Origin: Chryseobacterium elymi
GTDB lineage: Bacteria; Bacteroidota; Bacteroidia; Flavobacteriales; Weeksellaceae
Length of the DNA: 64,000 bases
Assembly (NCBI RefSeq): GCF_003385495.1
Contig: NZ_QNUH01000016.1
Span: 1 to 64,000 of the forward strand
Direction of reading: 5' to 3'
Shown here: positions 1 through 8,890 of the stretch, one piece after another
How the letters are laid out: each line of letters opens with the position of its first letter
How positions within the stretch are numbered: the stretch's first letter is position 1
The notes under the pieces: generated by a model
What the model was told of the DNA's origin: nothing
Seen by the model: only the letters and a program-made list of their open reading frames with translations
Database searches by the model: none
Program-made: the position numbers and the translations under genes

Positions 1-270
1 GGCTACTGCTGTTCTTCCGATACCGCATCCCACATCCAGAACATGATCTGTATTTTGTAAGCCAATATATTTTTTAAGTGCATTTACCTGACGGATTCCG
101 TGAGGAATAAAGTCGCTGCCGCCTACATAAATGTCTCCTTTTTTAGGTTCATTTTTCGATCTTTTTCCGGTAATTCCTTCATAAAGATCGATCGGAAAAT
201 AATAAATTTTCCGCCCCAAAAGCCTGAGACGAGGAGGAAGTTTATAATAATATGACCGTAATGCAGACAT
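1..270 (-). CDS. Class I SAM-dependent methyltransferase (partial, runs off the window)
   Basis: Only the N-terminal 90 codons are present; the gene continues past base 1. The translation begins MSALRSYYYKLPPRLRL and reaches HVLDVGCGIGRTAVA at about residues 76-90, the glycine-rich motif I of Rossmann-fold SAM methyltransferases. The preceding stretch GGSDFIPHGIRQVNALKKY resembles small-molecule or sugar-modifying methyltransferases, but the substrate cannot be read. The ATG lies 3 nt after the pgi stop, so it is probably co-transcribed with pgi. Confident on fold, not on substrate. Confidence 0.75.
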   Translation of the reverse strand, partial: MSALRSYYYKLPPRLRLLGRKIYYFPIDLYEGITGKRSKNEPKKGDIYVGGSDFIPHGIRQVNALKKYIGLQNTDHVLDVGCGIGRTAVA

Positions 271-273
271 ATG

Positions 274-1914
274 CTATTTGTTTCCTTTATAATAATTAAT
301 CAATCCATTCGTAGAACTGTCGTGAGAGCTGATTGCCTCATTGTTTTCAAGTTCAGGAAGGATCTTATTAGCTAAAACTTTTCCTAATTCCACCCCGAAC
401 TGATCGAAGCTGAAAATGTTCCAGATCACCCCCTGAACAAAGATCTTATGCTCATACATGGCAATTAACTGGCCTAATGAAAAAGGAGTTAATTCCTTGA
501 ATAATATAGAGTTAGTAGGTGTGTTTCCGTGGAAGACTTTGTAGTTTAATAACTTATCAATTTCTTCATCGGATTTTCCTGCGTTTCTTAATTCTTCTTC
601 TACTTCCTCTTCAGATTTTCCGAAGGCAAGTGCTTCAGTCTGTGCAAAAAAGTTAGCCAAAAGCTTAGGCTGATGATCAGAAACTACATTGCTGCTTTTC
701 ACATAAGCGATAAAATCTGCAGGAATAAGTTCAGTTCCCTGGTGAATTAGCTGGTAGAAAGCATGTTGGCCGTTCGTACCCGGTTCGCCCCAAATAATAG
801 GCCCTGTTTCATATTCTACGAATTCTCCGTTTCTGTCTACACATTTTCCGTTACTTTCCATATCTCCCTGCTGAAGATAAGCTGCAAATCTGTCCAGGTA
901 TTGAGAGTAAGGAAGTATTGCGTAGCTTGTTGCCGCATAAAAATTACGGTACCATATACCTAAAAGTCCCATTAATACCGGAATGTTTTCAGAGAAATCT
1001 GCAGTCTGGAAATGCTGATCGGTATCATTTGCACCTTTTAAAAGCTGCTCGAAATTGTCATAACCAACTGCCAGAACAATACTCAGACCGATAGCGCTCC
1101 AAAGAGAATATCTTCCGCCTACCCAGTCCCAGAATTCGAAGATGTTTTCTTCTGCAATCCCGAATTTTTTAACGGCTTCAACATTAGTCGATAAAGCCAC
1201 AAAATGTTTGGCAACATCTTCTTCTTTTCCTGCTTTCAGGAACCAGTCTTTTGCAGAATTGGCATTGGTCATTGTTTCCTGAGTAGTAAAAGTCTTGGAA
1301 GCAATAATGAACAATGTGGTTTCAGGATTCAGGGTTTTAACGGTTTCAGCGATGTGATTACCATCAACATTGGAAACGAAATGAACGTTTAATCTTGTTT
1401 TAAAATGTTTTAAAGCTGAACAAACCATTACCGGTCCAAGATCTGAACCTCCGATTCCGATATTGACCACATCGGTAATTTCTTTTCCGTTGAAGCCTTT
1501 GTGTTCCCCTGAAATAATTTTTTCAGAGAAAGCTTTCATGTGATCAAGAACTCTTCTGATCTGAGGTTTGATATTTTCACCGTCTACAATGATTTCTTTA
1601 TCTGAGAAATCCCTTAATGCTGTATGCAGAACTGCTCTTCCTTCTGTTTCATTGATCTTGTCACCAGAAAACAGTTTGAAAATGGCATCTTTCAGCTGAC
1701 ATTCGTTGGCCAATTGAAGCAAAAGCTCCTTCGTTCTTGTATCGATCAGGTTTTTAGAATAATCAAAAAGGAAATTATCTTTCTGTAAAGAGAATTCTTT
1801 AAAACGGTCAGGATTGTATTGGAAAAGGCTTCTCAAATCAAAGTCATTTCCTGCAAAATGTTCGTCAAGAGCTTTCCAGCTGGTGGTTTGTATAGGGTTT
1901 ATTGTTGATAGCAT
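274..1914 (-). CDS. pgi: Glucose-6-phosphate isomerase
   Basis: Interconverts glucose 6-phosphate and fructose 6-phosphate in the cytosol (glycolysis and gluconeogenesis). At 546 aa it matches the usual bacterial length of about 550. Visible family motifs are GIGGSDLG (about 153-160, phosphate binding), SKTFTTQET (about 206-214), [12 protein letters not shown] (265-276, the PGI signature), [10 protein letters not shown] with the catalytic Glu (about 348-357), [12 protein letters not shown], and FGVELGK near the C-terminus with the catalytic Lys. A TAnnTTTG box about 80 nt upstream suggests its own promoter. The methyltransferase gene follows after 3 nt. No anomalies seen. Confidence 0.97.
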   Translation of the reverse strand: MLSTINPIQTTSWKALDEHFAGNDFDLRSLFQYNPDRFKEFSLQKDNFLFDYSKNLIDTRTKELLLQLANECQLKDAIFKLFSGDKINETEGRAVLHTALRDFSDKEIIVDGENIKPQIRRVLDHMKAFSEKIISGEHKGFNGKEITDVVNIGIGGSDLGPVMVCSALKHFKTRLNVHFVSNVDGNHIAETVKTLNPETTLFIIASKTFTTQETMTNANSAKDWFLKAGKEEDVAKHFVALSTNVEAVKKFGIAEENIFEFWDWVGGRYSLWSAIGLSIVLAVGYDNFEQLLKGANDTDQHFQTADFSENIPVLMGLLGIWYRNFYAATSYAILPYSQYLDRFAAYLQQGDMESNGKCVDRNGEFVEYETGPIIWGEPGTNGQHAFYQLIHQGTELIPADFIAYVKSSNVVSDHQPKLLANFFAQTEALAFGKSEEEVEEELRNAGKSDEEIDKLLNYKVFHGNTPTNSILFKELTPFSLGQLIAMYEHKIFVQGVIWNIFSFDQFGVELGKVLANKILPELENNEAISSHDSSTNGLINYYKGNK

Positions 1915-1993
1915 ATTTTAGAAATTATATAGGATCAGAAAGTAGAAGCCAGGATCAAATACTTAAAATCCTTATCATTTTATTTCTGATTTG

Positions 1994-2001
1994 CAAATTT
2001 A
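1994..2001 (-). promoter_or_regulatory. Putative -7 box of pgi promoter
   Basis: On the minus strand this reads TAAATTTG, an exact match to the Bacteroidota TAnnTTTG element. It lies 79 nt before the pgi ATG. No clear TTTG -33 element is visible at the right distance, so the call rests on the -7 box and position. Confidence 0.45.
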
Positions 2002-2056
2002 AGGAAAAATAAAACCTCAGATAAATTTGAACGCGATAAATAACAATTTTTTAACC

Positions 2057-2087
2057 ATGAAACCTCAGAGCAGGTCTGAGGTTTCAT
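2057..2087. terminator. Hairpin between the sigma-factor operon and pgi
   Basis: Thirteen-base-pair perfect stem (ATGAAACCTCAGA / TCTGAGGTTTCAT) with a 5-nt loop, 34 nt after the stop of the upstream minus-strand membrane gene. The stem carries its own A/T run but no long T-tract follows on either strand, so termination is likely but not certain. Confidence 0.55.
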
Positions 2088-2120
2088 AGTTATTGTTTTG
2101 TAAAAGATGAATCAGAAAAA

Positions 2121-2729
2121 TTATTCGTCCGTTTCGTTAAGTATATTTTCCAAACGTTTTGCGTGGCGTCCGTAAAAGTATTTAGTCCATAGAACAATGC
2201 TGATTACAATTGCTAAGGTTCCAAGAAGTACAATCAGAATAAAAGCCTGCTGGTAAGAATCTGCAAAACTGTCTAAAGACATTCCTTTTTTCTGAAATAT
2301 ATTGTAAAACTCCAATCCTAAAGTGATCATGAAGTGTGGAAGAAGGAGAAATCCGAAAGACTGATATCGTTCCATATTCAGCTTCAGTTCATGATATATT
2401 TTCCAGAGGCTGTTTTTTGTATTTCCGGTATACAGTTCGGTTTGCTTATAAAATTTATAGAATCCGAACAGATAATAAGATGATATCACGACTAACATGG
2501 CGTAAGAAGTATAGTAAATAATATACTGGGATTCAGGGAAATGTAGTTGTTGCGGAAAGAATGCAATAAGAATAACGGCAATGATCTGCATTGGAAATTC
2601 CGCTTTCATACTTTTCTGGATCTTTTCGATAGGATGTTTGCTTTTCTTTAGCTGTTCTATGGTGTTGGGAATATTGACGTTTTCGCCGTCCTCATTATTC
2701 CACTGTTCTTTTAATTGATCAAAATTCAT
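2121..2729 (-). CDS. Membrane protein encoded with an ECF sigma factor (possible anti-sigma partner)
   Basis: A 202-aa protein with a charged N-terminal segment (about 1-45: MNFDQLKEQWNNEDGEN...), then hydrophobic helices at roughly 48-66, 70-92, 122-142 and 163-188, and a charged C-terminal tail. Its start overlaps the end of the sigma-factor gene by 11 nt, implying translational coupling. That arrangement, a short cytosolic N-terminus followed by membrane helices, is typical of ECF-cognate anti-sigma factors, but I see no recognised anti-sigma (FecR or zinc ASD) motif. Function is therefore inferred from context only. Confidence 0.7.
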   Translation of the reverse strand: MNFDQLKEQWNNEDGENVNIPNTIEQLKKSKHPIEKIQKSMKAEFPMQIIAVILIAFFPQQLHFPESQYIIYYTSYAMLVVISSYYLFGFYKFYKQTELYTGNTKNSLWKIYHELKLNMERYQSFGFLLLPHFMITLGLEFYNIFQKKGMSLDSFADSYQQAFILIVLLGTLAIVISIVLWTKYFYGRHAKRLENILNETDE

Positions 2730-3228
2730 AGCCTGATTTTTTTATGATTTGCTGTATTTTTTCTTTGGTTCTGTTGAGTTTTACACGGGCATTGCCCTCG
2801 CTTAATCCCAGATTGTCTCCGATTTCTTTATGGGACATACCTTCCATGAAATAGAATATGACGGCTTTTTCCAGAGCCTTAAGCTCCTGGACCGCACTGT
2901 AGAAAACTTCCAGCTGTCTGTCTTTTGCGGGATTGTAATCTTCGTGCTGAACTTCAAAATGATGGGGTACATCTGTGTGGTTATCCGTCCGTTTTTTTTC
3001 CTTTTTTAAGTAAGTAATGGCAGTATTAATCGCGACCCGGTACATCCATGTAGAGAATTCACTGTTGCCTTTGAAGTTCTGGTAAGATTTCCAGAGCTGG
3101 ATAAGAATTTCCTGCTGGAGATCTTCCCGGTCTTCCAAAGAGTCAGCATAGATCCGGGAGGCTTTATATAAAATGCCTTTGTGTTGGTTGACGAGCTTTA
3201 AAAAAGCGATTTCAGTCTGACTGCTCAC
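2719..3228 (-). CDS. ECF RNA polymerase sigma-70 factor
   Basis: A 169-aa alternative sigma factor. Region 2 is visible at about residues 28-75 (DREDLQQEILIQLWKSYQNF, then FSTWMYRVAINTAITYLKK). Region 4 with its helix-turn-helix is at about 115-160 (LKALEKAVIFYFMEGMSHKEIGDNLGLSEGNARVKLNRTKEK). Regions 1 and 3 are absent, as expected for group IV sigma factors. It directs core polymerase to a regulon that cannot be read from this sequence. The overlapping downstream membrane gene is its likely regulator. Confidence 0.93.
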   Translation of the reverse strand: MSSQTEIAFLKLVNQHKGILYKASRIYADSLEDREDLQQEILIQLWKSYQNFKGNSEFSTWMYRVAINTAITYLKKEKKRTDNHTDVPHHFEVQHEDYNPAKDRQLEVFYSAVQELKALEKAVIFYFMEGMSHKEIGDNLGLSEGNARVKLNRTKEKIQQIIKKSGYEF

Positions 3229-3253
3229 AATAATTTCATGGTTTGATTATACG

Positions 3254-4124
3254 TTATAGACTTAATACCGGTTTTACAGTATATCCTTTGGATCTTAAAA
3301 GTTGGATAATTCCGTTTTCTCCCATCAGATGAGCACCTCCTACTGCAAAGAAAGAACTTTCTTTTTGCATTATTTCAGGCATTTTTTCTGCCCAGTTTTT
3401 ATTTCTGTCTGTAAGCATGGCTTTTTCCTGTTTGGCATTCATTATTTTATCATCTTTAAATAAAGTGTAGACAGATTTTACATCTTCCTTTTTAAATGCA
3501 GTAACCATTTCTTTGAGTAACATTTCATTATTCTTTTCCCATTTTTAACTGCCCGATCACTGCTTTCAGGTCATAGGCTTCATTAATGGAGGTCATCTGA
3601 TCTTCAGCCTTTTCAAGGCCATAAACTTTCTTTTTGCTTTTAAGGGCATTTTGAAGAAGCTCTATTTCATATAATTTCATTTCAGTTTGCGGACACGGTA
3701 AGGCCTTCAGTGAAATAAGTGTATATAATCCCTGTGAACTGGAATGATCCATTTTCTTTAAATCTGTTCCGTAGCCAGCAAGGATCTTATCCAGTTCTTT
3801 TGCCTCTTCGGGAGTAAGCTGATCTGATAGTTTTTTATCTGTCTGATACATTTTCTGCATCGCTGCTATTTCAGCGGGATCTGTATAATTGATCTCCATC
3901 ACAAGATTATCAGATTTTTCAAGGGCTTTCATCACTTTCGGTTTGATCTCAAAATCCTGGATGCACATGATATGGCAGGTTCCTGCAATATAAGAAGGTT
4001 GGGTAAGACCGTTTCCAGAAACTTCCCAAAGTGTACTGCTTTCCGCGTTGGTATTTTGAGCTTTTACTGTCATAACGGTTGCCGATAATAACGTTGCGAA
4101 CCCAAGTTTTACTAAATTTTTCAT
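3254..4124 (-). pseudogene. TraB/GumN family protein, interrupted by a single-base frameshift
   Basis: Two consecutive reading frames together make one TraB/GumN protein of about 287 aa. Part one (4124-3528, 198 aa) has a signal peptide ending near VKAQ, the family N-terminal segment SYIAGTCHIM and the conserved MEINYTD region. It stops at TAA (3530-3528). Part two (3523-3254) carries the family C-terminal hallmark FFAVGGAHLMGENGIIQLLR followed by GYTVKPV. The frames differ by one base. Removing one A from the AAAA run at 3534-3537 restores an open frame reading KMGKNNEMLLKEM. This is either a real recent pseudogene, a phase-variable site or a homopolymer sequencing error. A gumN-type periplasmic role is not established. 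Confidence 0.85.
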
Positions 4125-4200
4125 ATGATTAAAGTTTTTTTATTATTCATTCTTTAAACAGTAGGTAAGGGCAGGATAATGATCGTTACAGTTTTTTTTG

Positions 4201-4231
4201 AAAAAAATAAAAAACCTCCCGTGAAGGAGGT
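4201..4231 (-). terminator. Rho-independent terminator of the DUF4349 gene
   Basis: On the minus strand a 6-bp GC-rich stem (ACCTCC / GGAGGT, 6-nt loop) is followed by TTTTTATTTTTTT. It lies 50 nt after the DUF4349 gene stop and before the TraB/GumN start, separating the two transcripts. Confidence 0.8.
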
Positions 4232-4281
4232 CTGTAAAATCTAAAATTATGATGATAACCAGCTGGTTAGGATTGCTTTTG

Positions 4282-5184
4282 TTATTCCTGAATTTTTGTA
4301 CGTTCCGGTTTTGTAAGTTTTCTTTTTCTTAAAAAGTATACAACGGTGACTAAGATTAATAAAAGCGGCCATATGGTGATAAGTCCCACTGCGATCTTTT
4401 GAATCAGGTAAAATCCTTCTACAAAAGCATTTTTAGCATCGTATATAAAATTGAATTTGTATCTGTTATCAAGGCTGCTGGTGTTGGTTATAGCAATTTC
4501 AGCGATGCGCAGCTTCGGTTCTTTAATGTAAATATCTATGGTGCTGTATTTTATGTTATCCGAAACATCCATATTCGTAAGCTGCTGGAGATTTCCTTCC
4601 GCCATATTATCGTTGTCCAGCTTTACTTTGTCTTTATTGGTTTTCAGTTGTTCAATGTTTTCACCTGTCTTTTTAATTCTTTTGCCTTCCATTTCTGCGT
4701 ACTTAATGCCTGATGTTACATCTTCAGCATTGATGGTCCTTGAATTCAGGAAAAGTTTTTTATCATTAATTTTTACAAGCAATTCACCAAGTTTTTCCGT
4801 CGGAACGCGTACCTGCATCGTATTTTCTGTCTGGTACTTTTTGATCAGCATCGCGTCATTATCGGAAGTATTATAGGTCTCCTGTGAGATCACATTGCTC
4901 TGAAGATTGCTGTGGGCTACAAATCCTCCGAGATCCTGAACTGTCTTTTCAATGGAAACGGTTGCTTCATAGACATCCTTGACTTCCATATTTACGTCAG
5001 CTGTTTTAATGAACTGTTTGTCCTTTACCGTCATAGTGGCTACAGAGGAAACGCTGTCTGTAACTACGGCAACAGCAGAATCTGTAGCATAGCTTTCAGT
5101 GGAGACCGCTTCTCCTTTTTTACATGAATAGATTCCTGATAAAAGAATTGCTGACAGAGATAATTTAATGTAAGTCGTTTTCAT
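4282..5184 (-). CDS. DUF4349 domain lipoprotein
   Basis: A 300-aa protein. I place the start at the ATG at 5184 because it begins a clear lipoprotein signal (MKTTYIKLSLSAILLSGIYSC, lipobox Cys about 21); the longer frame from 5259 would put 25 polar residues in front of it. The body matches DUF4349: an N-terminal alpha/beta segment with LGGFVAHS and VRVPTEKLGELL, a charged helical hairpin in the middle (YAEMEGKRIKKTGENIEQL), a second beta segment (YSTIDIYIKEP), and one C-terminal transmembrane helix (about 262-287) with a basic tail. Function of the family is unknown. It is likely monocistronic. Confidence 0.85.
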   Translation of the reverse strand: MKTTYIKLSLSAILLSGIYSCKKGEAVSTESYATDSAVAVVTDSVSSVATMTVKDKQFIKTADVNMEVKDVYEATVSIEKTVQDLGGFVAHSNLQSNVISQETYNTSDNDAMLIKKYQTENTMQVRVPTEKLGELLVKINDKKLFLNSRTINAEDVTSGIKYAEMEGKRIKKTGENIEQLKTNKDKVKLDNDNMAEGNLQQLTNMDVSDNIKYSTIDIYIKEPKLRIAEIAITNTSSLDNRYKFNFIYDAKNAFVEGFYLIQKIAVGLITIWPLLLILVTVVYFLRKRKLTKPERTKIQE

Positions 5185-5391
5185 AGCGTTGATTTTTGTG
5201 GGTTTTCTTAGGTCAAAGTTCAGGCAGGATCTATTGTAATATTTGAAAATCAATCGCAAAAAGTTTGTAAAGAAATATTCAGTTTTAATTTACTGTGAAT
5301 GAGTGTTTTGTAAAATAAGACCTCATAGAATGACTTGTTTTCGGAGCAGTTTTTGCTTAACTTTTACAAATCAATCCCACAAAACATTACT

Positions 5392-6750
5392 ATGTCAAAT
5401 ACTTTTTCCAAAATCAGAAATGCTATAGAATTATTCAGATCCATAGATTTTGACCAGCTGAGTGCTATTTCTCAAAAAGTTGATCTGCCTAAGCTGATGC
5501 AGAATTTCTCCAAGCTGGATGATAAACAGCTGAAGGGAATGATGAAAATGCTTGATCCCAATAAGAAAAAACGGGAACTTCCTCCCATTGATGGTGATTT
5601 TTACGACATCTACCATACGCTTACTCCGGAACAACGGGAGATTCAGCTTAAAGTAAGAGCGTTTATGGAAAAAGAAGTGAAACCTTTGGTCAATCATTAT
5701 TGGCTGAGGGATGAATTTCCTTTTGAACTCATTCCGAAGTTTCAGAAACTGAATATTTGCGGTGTTACCTATGAAGGATACGGCTGTCCGGGAATGCCTT
5801 TTCTGATGGAAGGTGTCATTGCTATGGAAATGGCTAGAATTGATGCCTCTATTGCCACATTCTTTGGAGTACAGTCGGGTCTTGCGATGGGATCTATTTA
5901 CATCTGCGGATCAGAAGAGCAGAAGCAGAAGTGGCTTCCACAGATGCAGAAATTCGAAAAAATAGGAGCTTTTGGTCTTACAGAACCTGAAGTGGGTTCC
6001 GGAGCAGCAGGCGGTCTTACCGTTACCTGCAAAAAAACAGAAGAAGGCTGGATCCTTAATGGCCAGAAAAAATGGATCGGAAATGCAACATTTGCAGATC
6101 TGATCATTATCTGGGCAAGAGATCTTGACAGCGGTGAAGTAAAAGGTTTCATTGTTGAAAAAGACAATCCGGGATATTCCGTTGAGAAAATAAAAGGTAA
6201 AATGGCACTGAGAATTGTGCAAAACGGATTAATCACCTTAACCGATTGTCTGGTAACCGAAGAAAACCGCCTGCCAAATGCCAATTCATTTAAAGATACC
6301 GGAAAAGTCCTGCGTATGACCAGGGCAGGTGTAGCCTGGATGGCTACGGGCTGTGCAAGAGGGGCATACGAAAGTGCATTGCAATATACCAGAACCAGAG
6401 AACAGTTCGGGAAGCCTATTGCTTCATTCCAGATGATTCAGGGGCATTTGGTGGAAATGCTTTCCAATCTTACCGCCATGCAGACGATGGTCTTCCGGCT
6501 TTCGGAGATGCAGGATGAAGGAATTTTAAAGGATGAACATGCGTCCCTGGCCAAAGTTTTCTGTACTTTGAGAACCAGAGATATTGTTTCCAGGGCGAGA
6601 GAAGTGATGGGTGGAAACGGTATTCTTCTTGAGTATGACGTGGCAAGATTTGTGGCAGATGCCGAAGCCATTTATTCTTACGAAGGAACAAAAGAAATCA
6701 ATTCACTGATTGTAGGAAGATCAATTACAGGATTCAGTGCATTTGTATAG
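5392..6750 (+). CDS. Acyl-CoA dehydrogenase family protein (glutaryl-CoA dehydrogenase-like)
   Basis: FAD-dependent acyl-CoA oxidation. I use the ATG at 5392 (452 aa), since the upstream in-frame Met at 5335 adds a 19-residue extension without support. The family fold is clear from about residue 70: GAFGLTEPEVGSGAAGG (FAD/substrate loop), the TRAGVAWMATGCARGAYE helix, TRTREQFGKPIASFQMIQ, VMGGNGIL and SYEGTKEINSLIVGR near the end. The Glu of YEGT sits where the catalytic base lies in the glutaryl-CoA/isovaleryl-type branches. An N-terminal stretch of about 60 residues (helical, LPKLMQNFSKLDDKQLKGMM) precedes the domain and is unusual. Substrate is uncertain. Confidence 0.88.
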   Translation: MSNTFSKIRNAIELFRSIDFDQLSAISQKVDLPKLMQNFSKLDDKQLKGMMKMLDPNKKKRELPPIDGDFYDIYHTLTPEQREIQLKVRAFMEKEVKPLVNHYWLRDEFPFELIPKFQKLNICGVTYEGYGCPGMPFLMEGVIAMEMARIDASIATFFGVQSGLAMGSIYICGSEEQKQKWLPQMQKFEKIGAFGLTEPEVGSGAAGGLTVTCKKTEEGWILNGQKKWIGNATFADLIIIWARDLDSGEVKGFIVEKDNPGYSVEKIKGKMALRIVQNGLITLTDCLVTEENRLPNANSFKDTGKVLRMTRAGVAWMATGCARGAYESALQYTRTREQFGKPIASFQMIQGHLVEMLSNLTAMQTMVFRLSEMQDEGILKDEHASLAKVFCTLRTRDIVSRAREVMGGNGILLEYDVARFVADAEAIYSYEGTKEINSLIVGRSITGFSAFV

Positions 6751-6760
6751 ATTCTTAATG

Positions 6761-6836
6761 TGAATGGTGAATTGTCATTACTGAGTATCGCAGGATGTAA
6801 AATTGACAGCGAAGCTAATTGATAATTCACCATTCA
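6761..6836. repeat. Imperfect inverted repeat between convergent genes
   Basis: Arms TGAATGGTGAATTGTCA (6761-6777) and TGATAATTCACCATTCA (6820-6836) are complementary over 17 positions with one G/T wobble; the loop is 42 nt. It fills most of the gap between the convergent acyl-CoA dehydrogenase and DoxX genes. It may act as a bidirectional terminator or be a copy of a dispersed intergenic palindrome. Confidence 0.7.
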
Positions 6837-6847
6837 TCAATAACTTC

Positions 6848-7225
6848 CTAGCTAATCAAAGCCTTATATTTCTCCCTGTTATCAATAATCATCCAAAGAT
6901 TAATCAGGAACAGAGCTCCTGCGATGGACATTACCATGGTAGATTTGTCTATTGTGAATACGTGAACCACAATTCCCACCATTACGGGTAAAATGACAAT
7001 GGCTCCTAATGCTCTTGTTTTTGGGAAAATAAATAATAGCCCGCCAACAACTTCTACAATTCCCACCAGAGGCATCAGCCAGTGAATTTCTCCAAATGCG
7101 GCGAAAAGTTTCATTTGCTCAGGCGTTGGCTTTTCCATTGGCATATAATTAAAGAATTTGTTTAATCCGGCATTGATAAACATAAGCCCGAAAAGAAGGG
7201 CAAAGATAAATTTTACGATTTTCAT
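6848..7225 (-). CDS. DoxX family membrane protein
   Basis: A 125-aa integral membrane protein with four predicted helices (about 4-20, 46-66, 72-92, 98-115). The N-terminal pattern FALLFGLMFINAGLNKFFNYMP and the segment HWLMPLVGIVEVVGGLLFIFPKTRALGAIVILPVM are typical of DoxX/DoxD-like proteins. The family's biochemical role is poorly defined (redox or membrane stress functions have been suggested for some members). The gene stands alone, convergent with the dehydrogenase. Confidence 0.85.
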   Translation of the reverse strand: MKIVKFIFALLFGLMFINAGLNKFFNYMPMEKPTPEQMKLFAAFGEIHWLMPLVGIVEVVGGLLFIFPKTRALGAIVILPVMVGIVVHVFTIDKSTMVMSIAGALFLINLWMIIDNREKYKALIS

Positions 7226-7317
7226 AATTGTTGATTTTATCTCAAATGTAAAACAAAAATGCTATTCGTAAGTCTGTTTTTATTAAAATTTGTTAATATT
7301 TTAGATTTATCCCCATG

Positions 7318-7352
7318 TTTGGAATAATTTCTAATTTCATTTAATATATTTG
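7318..7352 (+). promoter_or_regulatory. Putative promoter of the GG-leader peptide gene
   Basis: TTTG at 7318-7321 and TATATTTG at 7345-7352 match the Bacteroidota -33/-7 elements, with a 23-nt spacer (slightly long). Transcription would start near 7356, giving a leader of about 27 nt. Confidence 0.55.
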
Positions 7353-7382
7353 TTCTACAAATCAAAACTAAACAATCGTATT

Positions 7383-7622
7383 ATGCTGAAAAATCTTCAA
7401 AAATTAAATCGTGAGAATTTAAAGAAAGTTCATGGCGGAGGAAAACCTCCTATCTGTGATATTGGACCGGAAGGCTGTCCGTGTATCATTCCACCGGGAG
7501 ATCCTTGCTTAGGAGGCGGAGGTGGTGGTGGCGAAGATTTGGGATATTGCCCTGATAGCCATACATATATTCCGTGTAACCAGACCTGTCCAAGCGGAAT
7601 GAGCCCATTGTGTGCACTATAA
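7383..7622 (+). CDS. GG-leader, cysteine-rich bacteriocin-like peptide
   Basis: A 79-aa precursor-like peptide. I start at 7383 (MLKNLQKLNRENLKKVHGGG) because the longer frame starts at the -7 box. The first 18 or so residues form an amphipathic leader ending in GG, the signature of double-glycine leaders cleaved by C39 peptidase/ABC transporters; similar LKKLSRENLKK-type leaders are common in Chryseobacterium. The remaining 60 residues have eight cysteines, several in Cys-Pro or Pro-Cys pairs, and a run of seven glycines. No processing peptidase, ABC exporter, modification enzyme or immunity gene lies nearby. Whether it is a bacteriocin, a modified peptide or a signal is unknown. Confidence 0.75.
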   Translation: MLKNLQKLNRENLKKVHGGGKPPICDIGPEGCPCIIPPGDPCLGGGGGGGEDLGYCPDSHTYIPCNQTCPSGMSPLCAL

Positions 7623-7635
7623 GATCAACTATAGG

Positions 7636-7663
7636 AGCTGTCTCAATGGAGGCAGCTTTTTTT
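7636..7663 (+). terminator. Rho-independent terminator after the GG-leader peptide gene
   Basis: AGCTGTCT / AGGCAGCT stem of 8 bp (one G-T wobble), 6-nt loop CAATGG, followed by TTTTTTT. It begins 14 nt after the stop codon, marking a monocistronic transcript. Confidence 0.85.
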
Positions 7664-7747
7664 ATTAGTAATAACAGTCAGTAAGTAATAAATGATGACT
7701 AAAACATTATCATTCATTACTCATTACTCATTACTCATTGTCAATGA

Positions 7748-8860
7748 TCAATCCATTTCCTTCAATGTGATATTCTTAGAAATCTTGTAGCTCTTTTTCT
7801 TTTTATTCGGCTTTTCTTCTTCCCCGAGCAGCTTGCCCCATGGCTTTAAGCCGTCTACTCTTTCAAAAATAATTTTAATGATTGCAATAGCCGGAATGCA
7901 GAGGAACATTCCTGCGATCCCCCAAAGATGTTCGCCTAAAATAATTCCGATGAAGGAAAACAGAGCATTGATCTTTACTTTTGAACCTACAACAAACGGA
8001 AGGACAATATTTCCGTCAATGATATGTATGGCAATATACCCGATTGCTACGTATACACAGGTAGAAGGGGCGCCGGTTGCAAAGGCAATAAAACATGATA
8101 TTAAGAGGGAAATACATATTCCCAGATAAGGAATTACATTTAATAAGCCTGTCAAAATAGCCAGAAGTATGGCATATTTTATTCCTAAAACAGTAAGAAG
8201 GATGGTGCAGAGCATTGAAACAATTAAAACCTGCAGACAAAGTCCGAAAATATATTTTTTAGTCATGACTCTGATCTCGTTAACCACTTCCTGTACACTT
8301 GCTTTATGTTTTTCGTTAAAAACGGTTACAATGAAATTATTAAGAACCCTTCTGTAATTTAAAATAAAGATAAAGAACAAGGTGAAAAATACGATAAAGC
8401 CAAAACCGCTTGAAAATATCCCGAAAGTAAAACCAAGGATCACTCCCGAGGAAGAAAGGAGCTTATTCAAGCCCTGGTTAATATAATCCAGCTGCTCATC
8501 TATCTTTACATTGAAGGTTTTTGAAATCCAGTGCTGCAGATTACTGAAAACAGTCGTCACCTGATCCCTTAGGTGGGGAATGTCTTTGCTGAAATCAGAA
8601 AGTTGTGATCCGAAAAAATAAATAAGCCCGGATAAGATAGCCAGCATCACAAAAACCGAAGTCATTGTTGATATAGATCTTGGAAATCTTAATTTTCTTT
8701 CCATGAAAGTGGCGGCGGGAAGAAAGAGCATAGCCATTAAAAAAGCTAAGAAGAAAGGGGCTAATATGCTCTGCCCGAGTGCCAGCAGGTAACCCAAGCC
8801 AATGATGGAAATAACTACAAGCGTAAGGTTAACAAGAAAAGGAAGTCGAAGAAAATTCAT
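7748..8860 (-). CDS. AI-2E family transporter / PerM-type permease
   Basis: A 370-aa inner-membrane protein. Hydrophobic helices are visible at about 8-28, 31-48, 61-80, 145-170, 205-228, 233-262, 268-285 and 300-325, the AI-2E/PerM pattern. The central hydrophilic stretch (81-140) and a basic C-terminal tail (KPNKKKKSYKISK) are also typical. Conserved segments include LLNVIPYLG and the late VGSKVKINALFSFIGIILGEHLWGI. Some members export autoinducer-2 or ions; the substrate here is not evident. It follows lon on the same strand, but two hairpins lie between them. Confidence 0.85.
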   Translation of the reverse strand: MNFLRLPFLVNLTLVVISIIGLGYLLALGQSILAPFFLAFLMAMLFLPAATFMERKLRFPRSISTMTSVFVMLAILSGLIYFFGSQLSDFSKDIPHLRDQVTTVFSNLQHWISKTFNVKIDEQLDYINQGLNKLLSSSGVILGFTFGIFSSGFGFIVFFTLFFIFILNYRRVLNNFIVTVFNEKHKASVQEVVNEIRVMTKKYIFGLCLQVLIVSMLCTILLTVLGIKYAILLAILTGLLNVIPYLGICISLLISCFIAFATGAPSTCVYVAIGYIAIHIIDGNIVLPFVVGSKVKINALFSFIGIILGEHLWGIAGMFLCIPAIAIIKIIFERVDGLKPWGKLLGEEEKPNKKKKSYKISKNITLKEMD

Positions 8861-8890
8861 AATTTTTCAGATCTGTTGCATAAAAATAAG

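Noticed and set aside
7700..7745. Direct repeats of ATTACTC resembling a short CRISPR-like array
   Set aside because: Only three short units without spacers, in an AT-rich gap; simple sequence repeats fit better.
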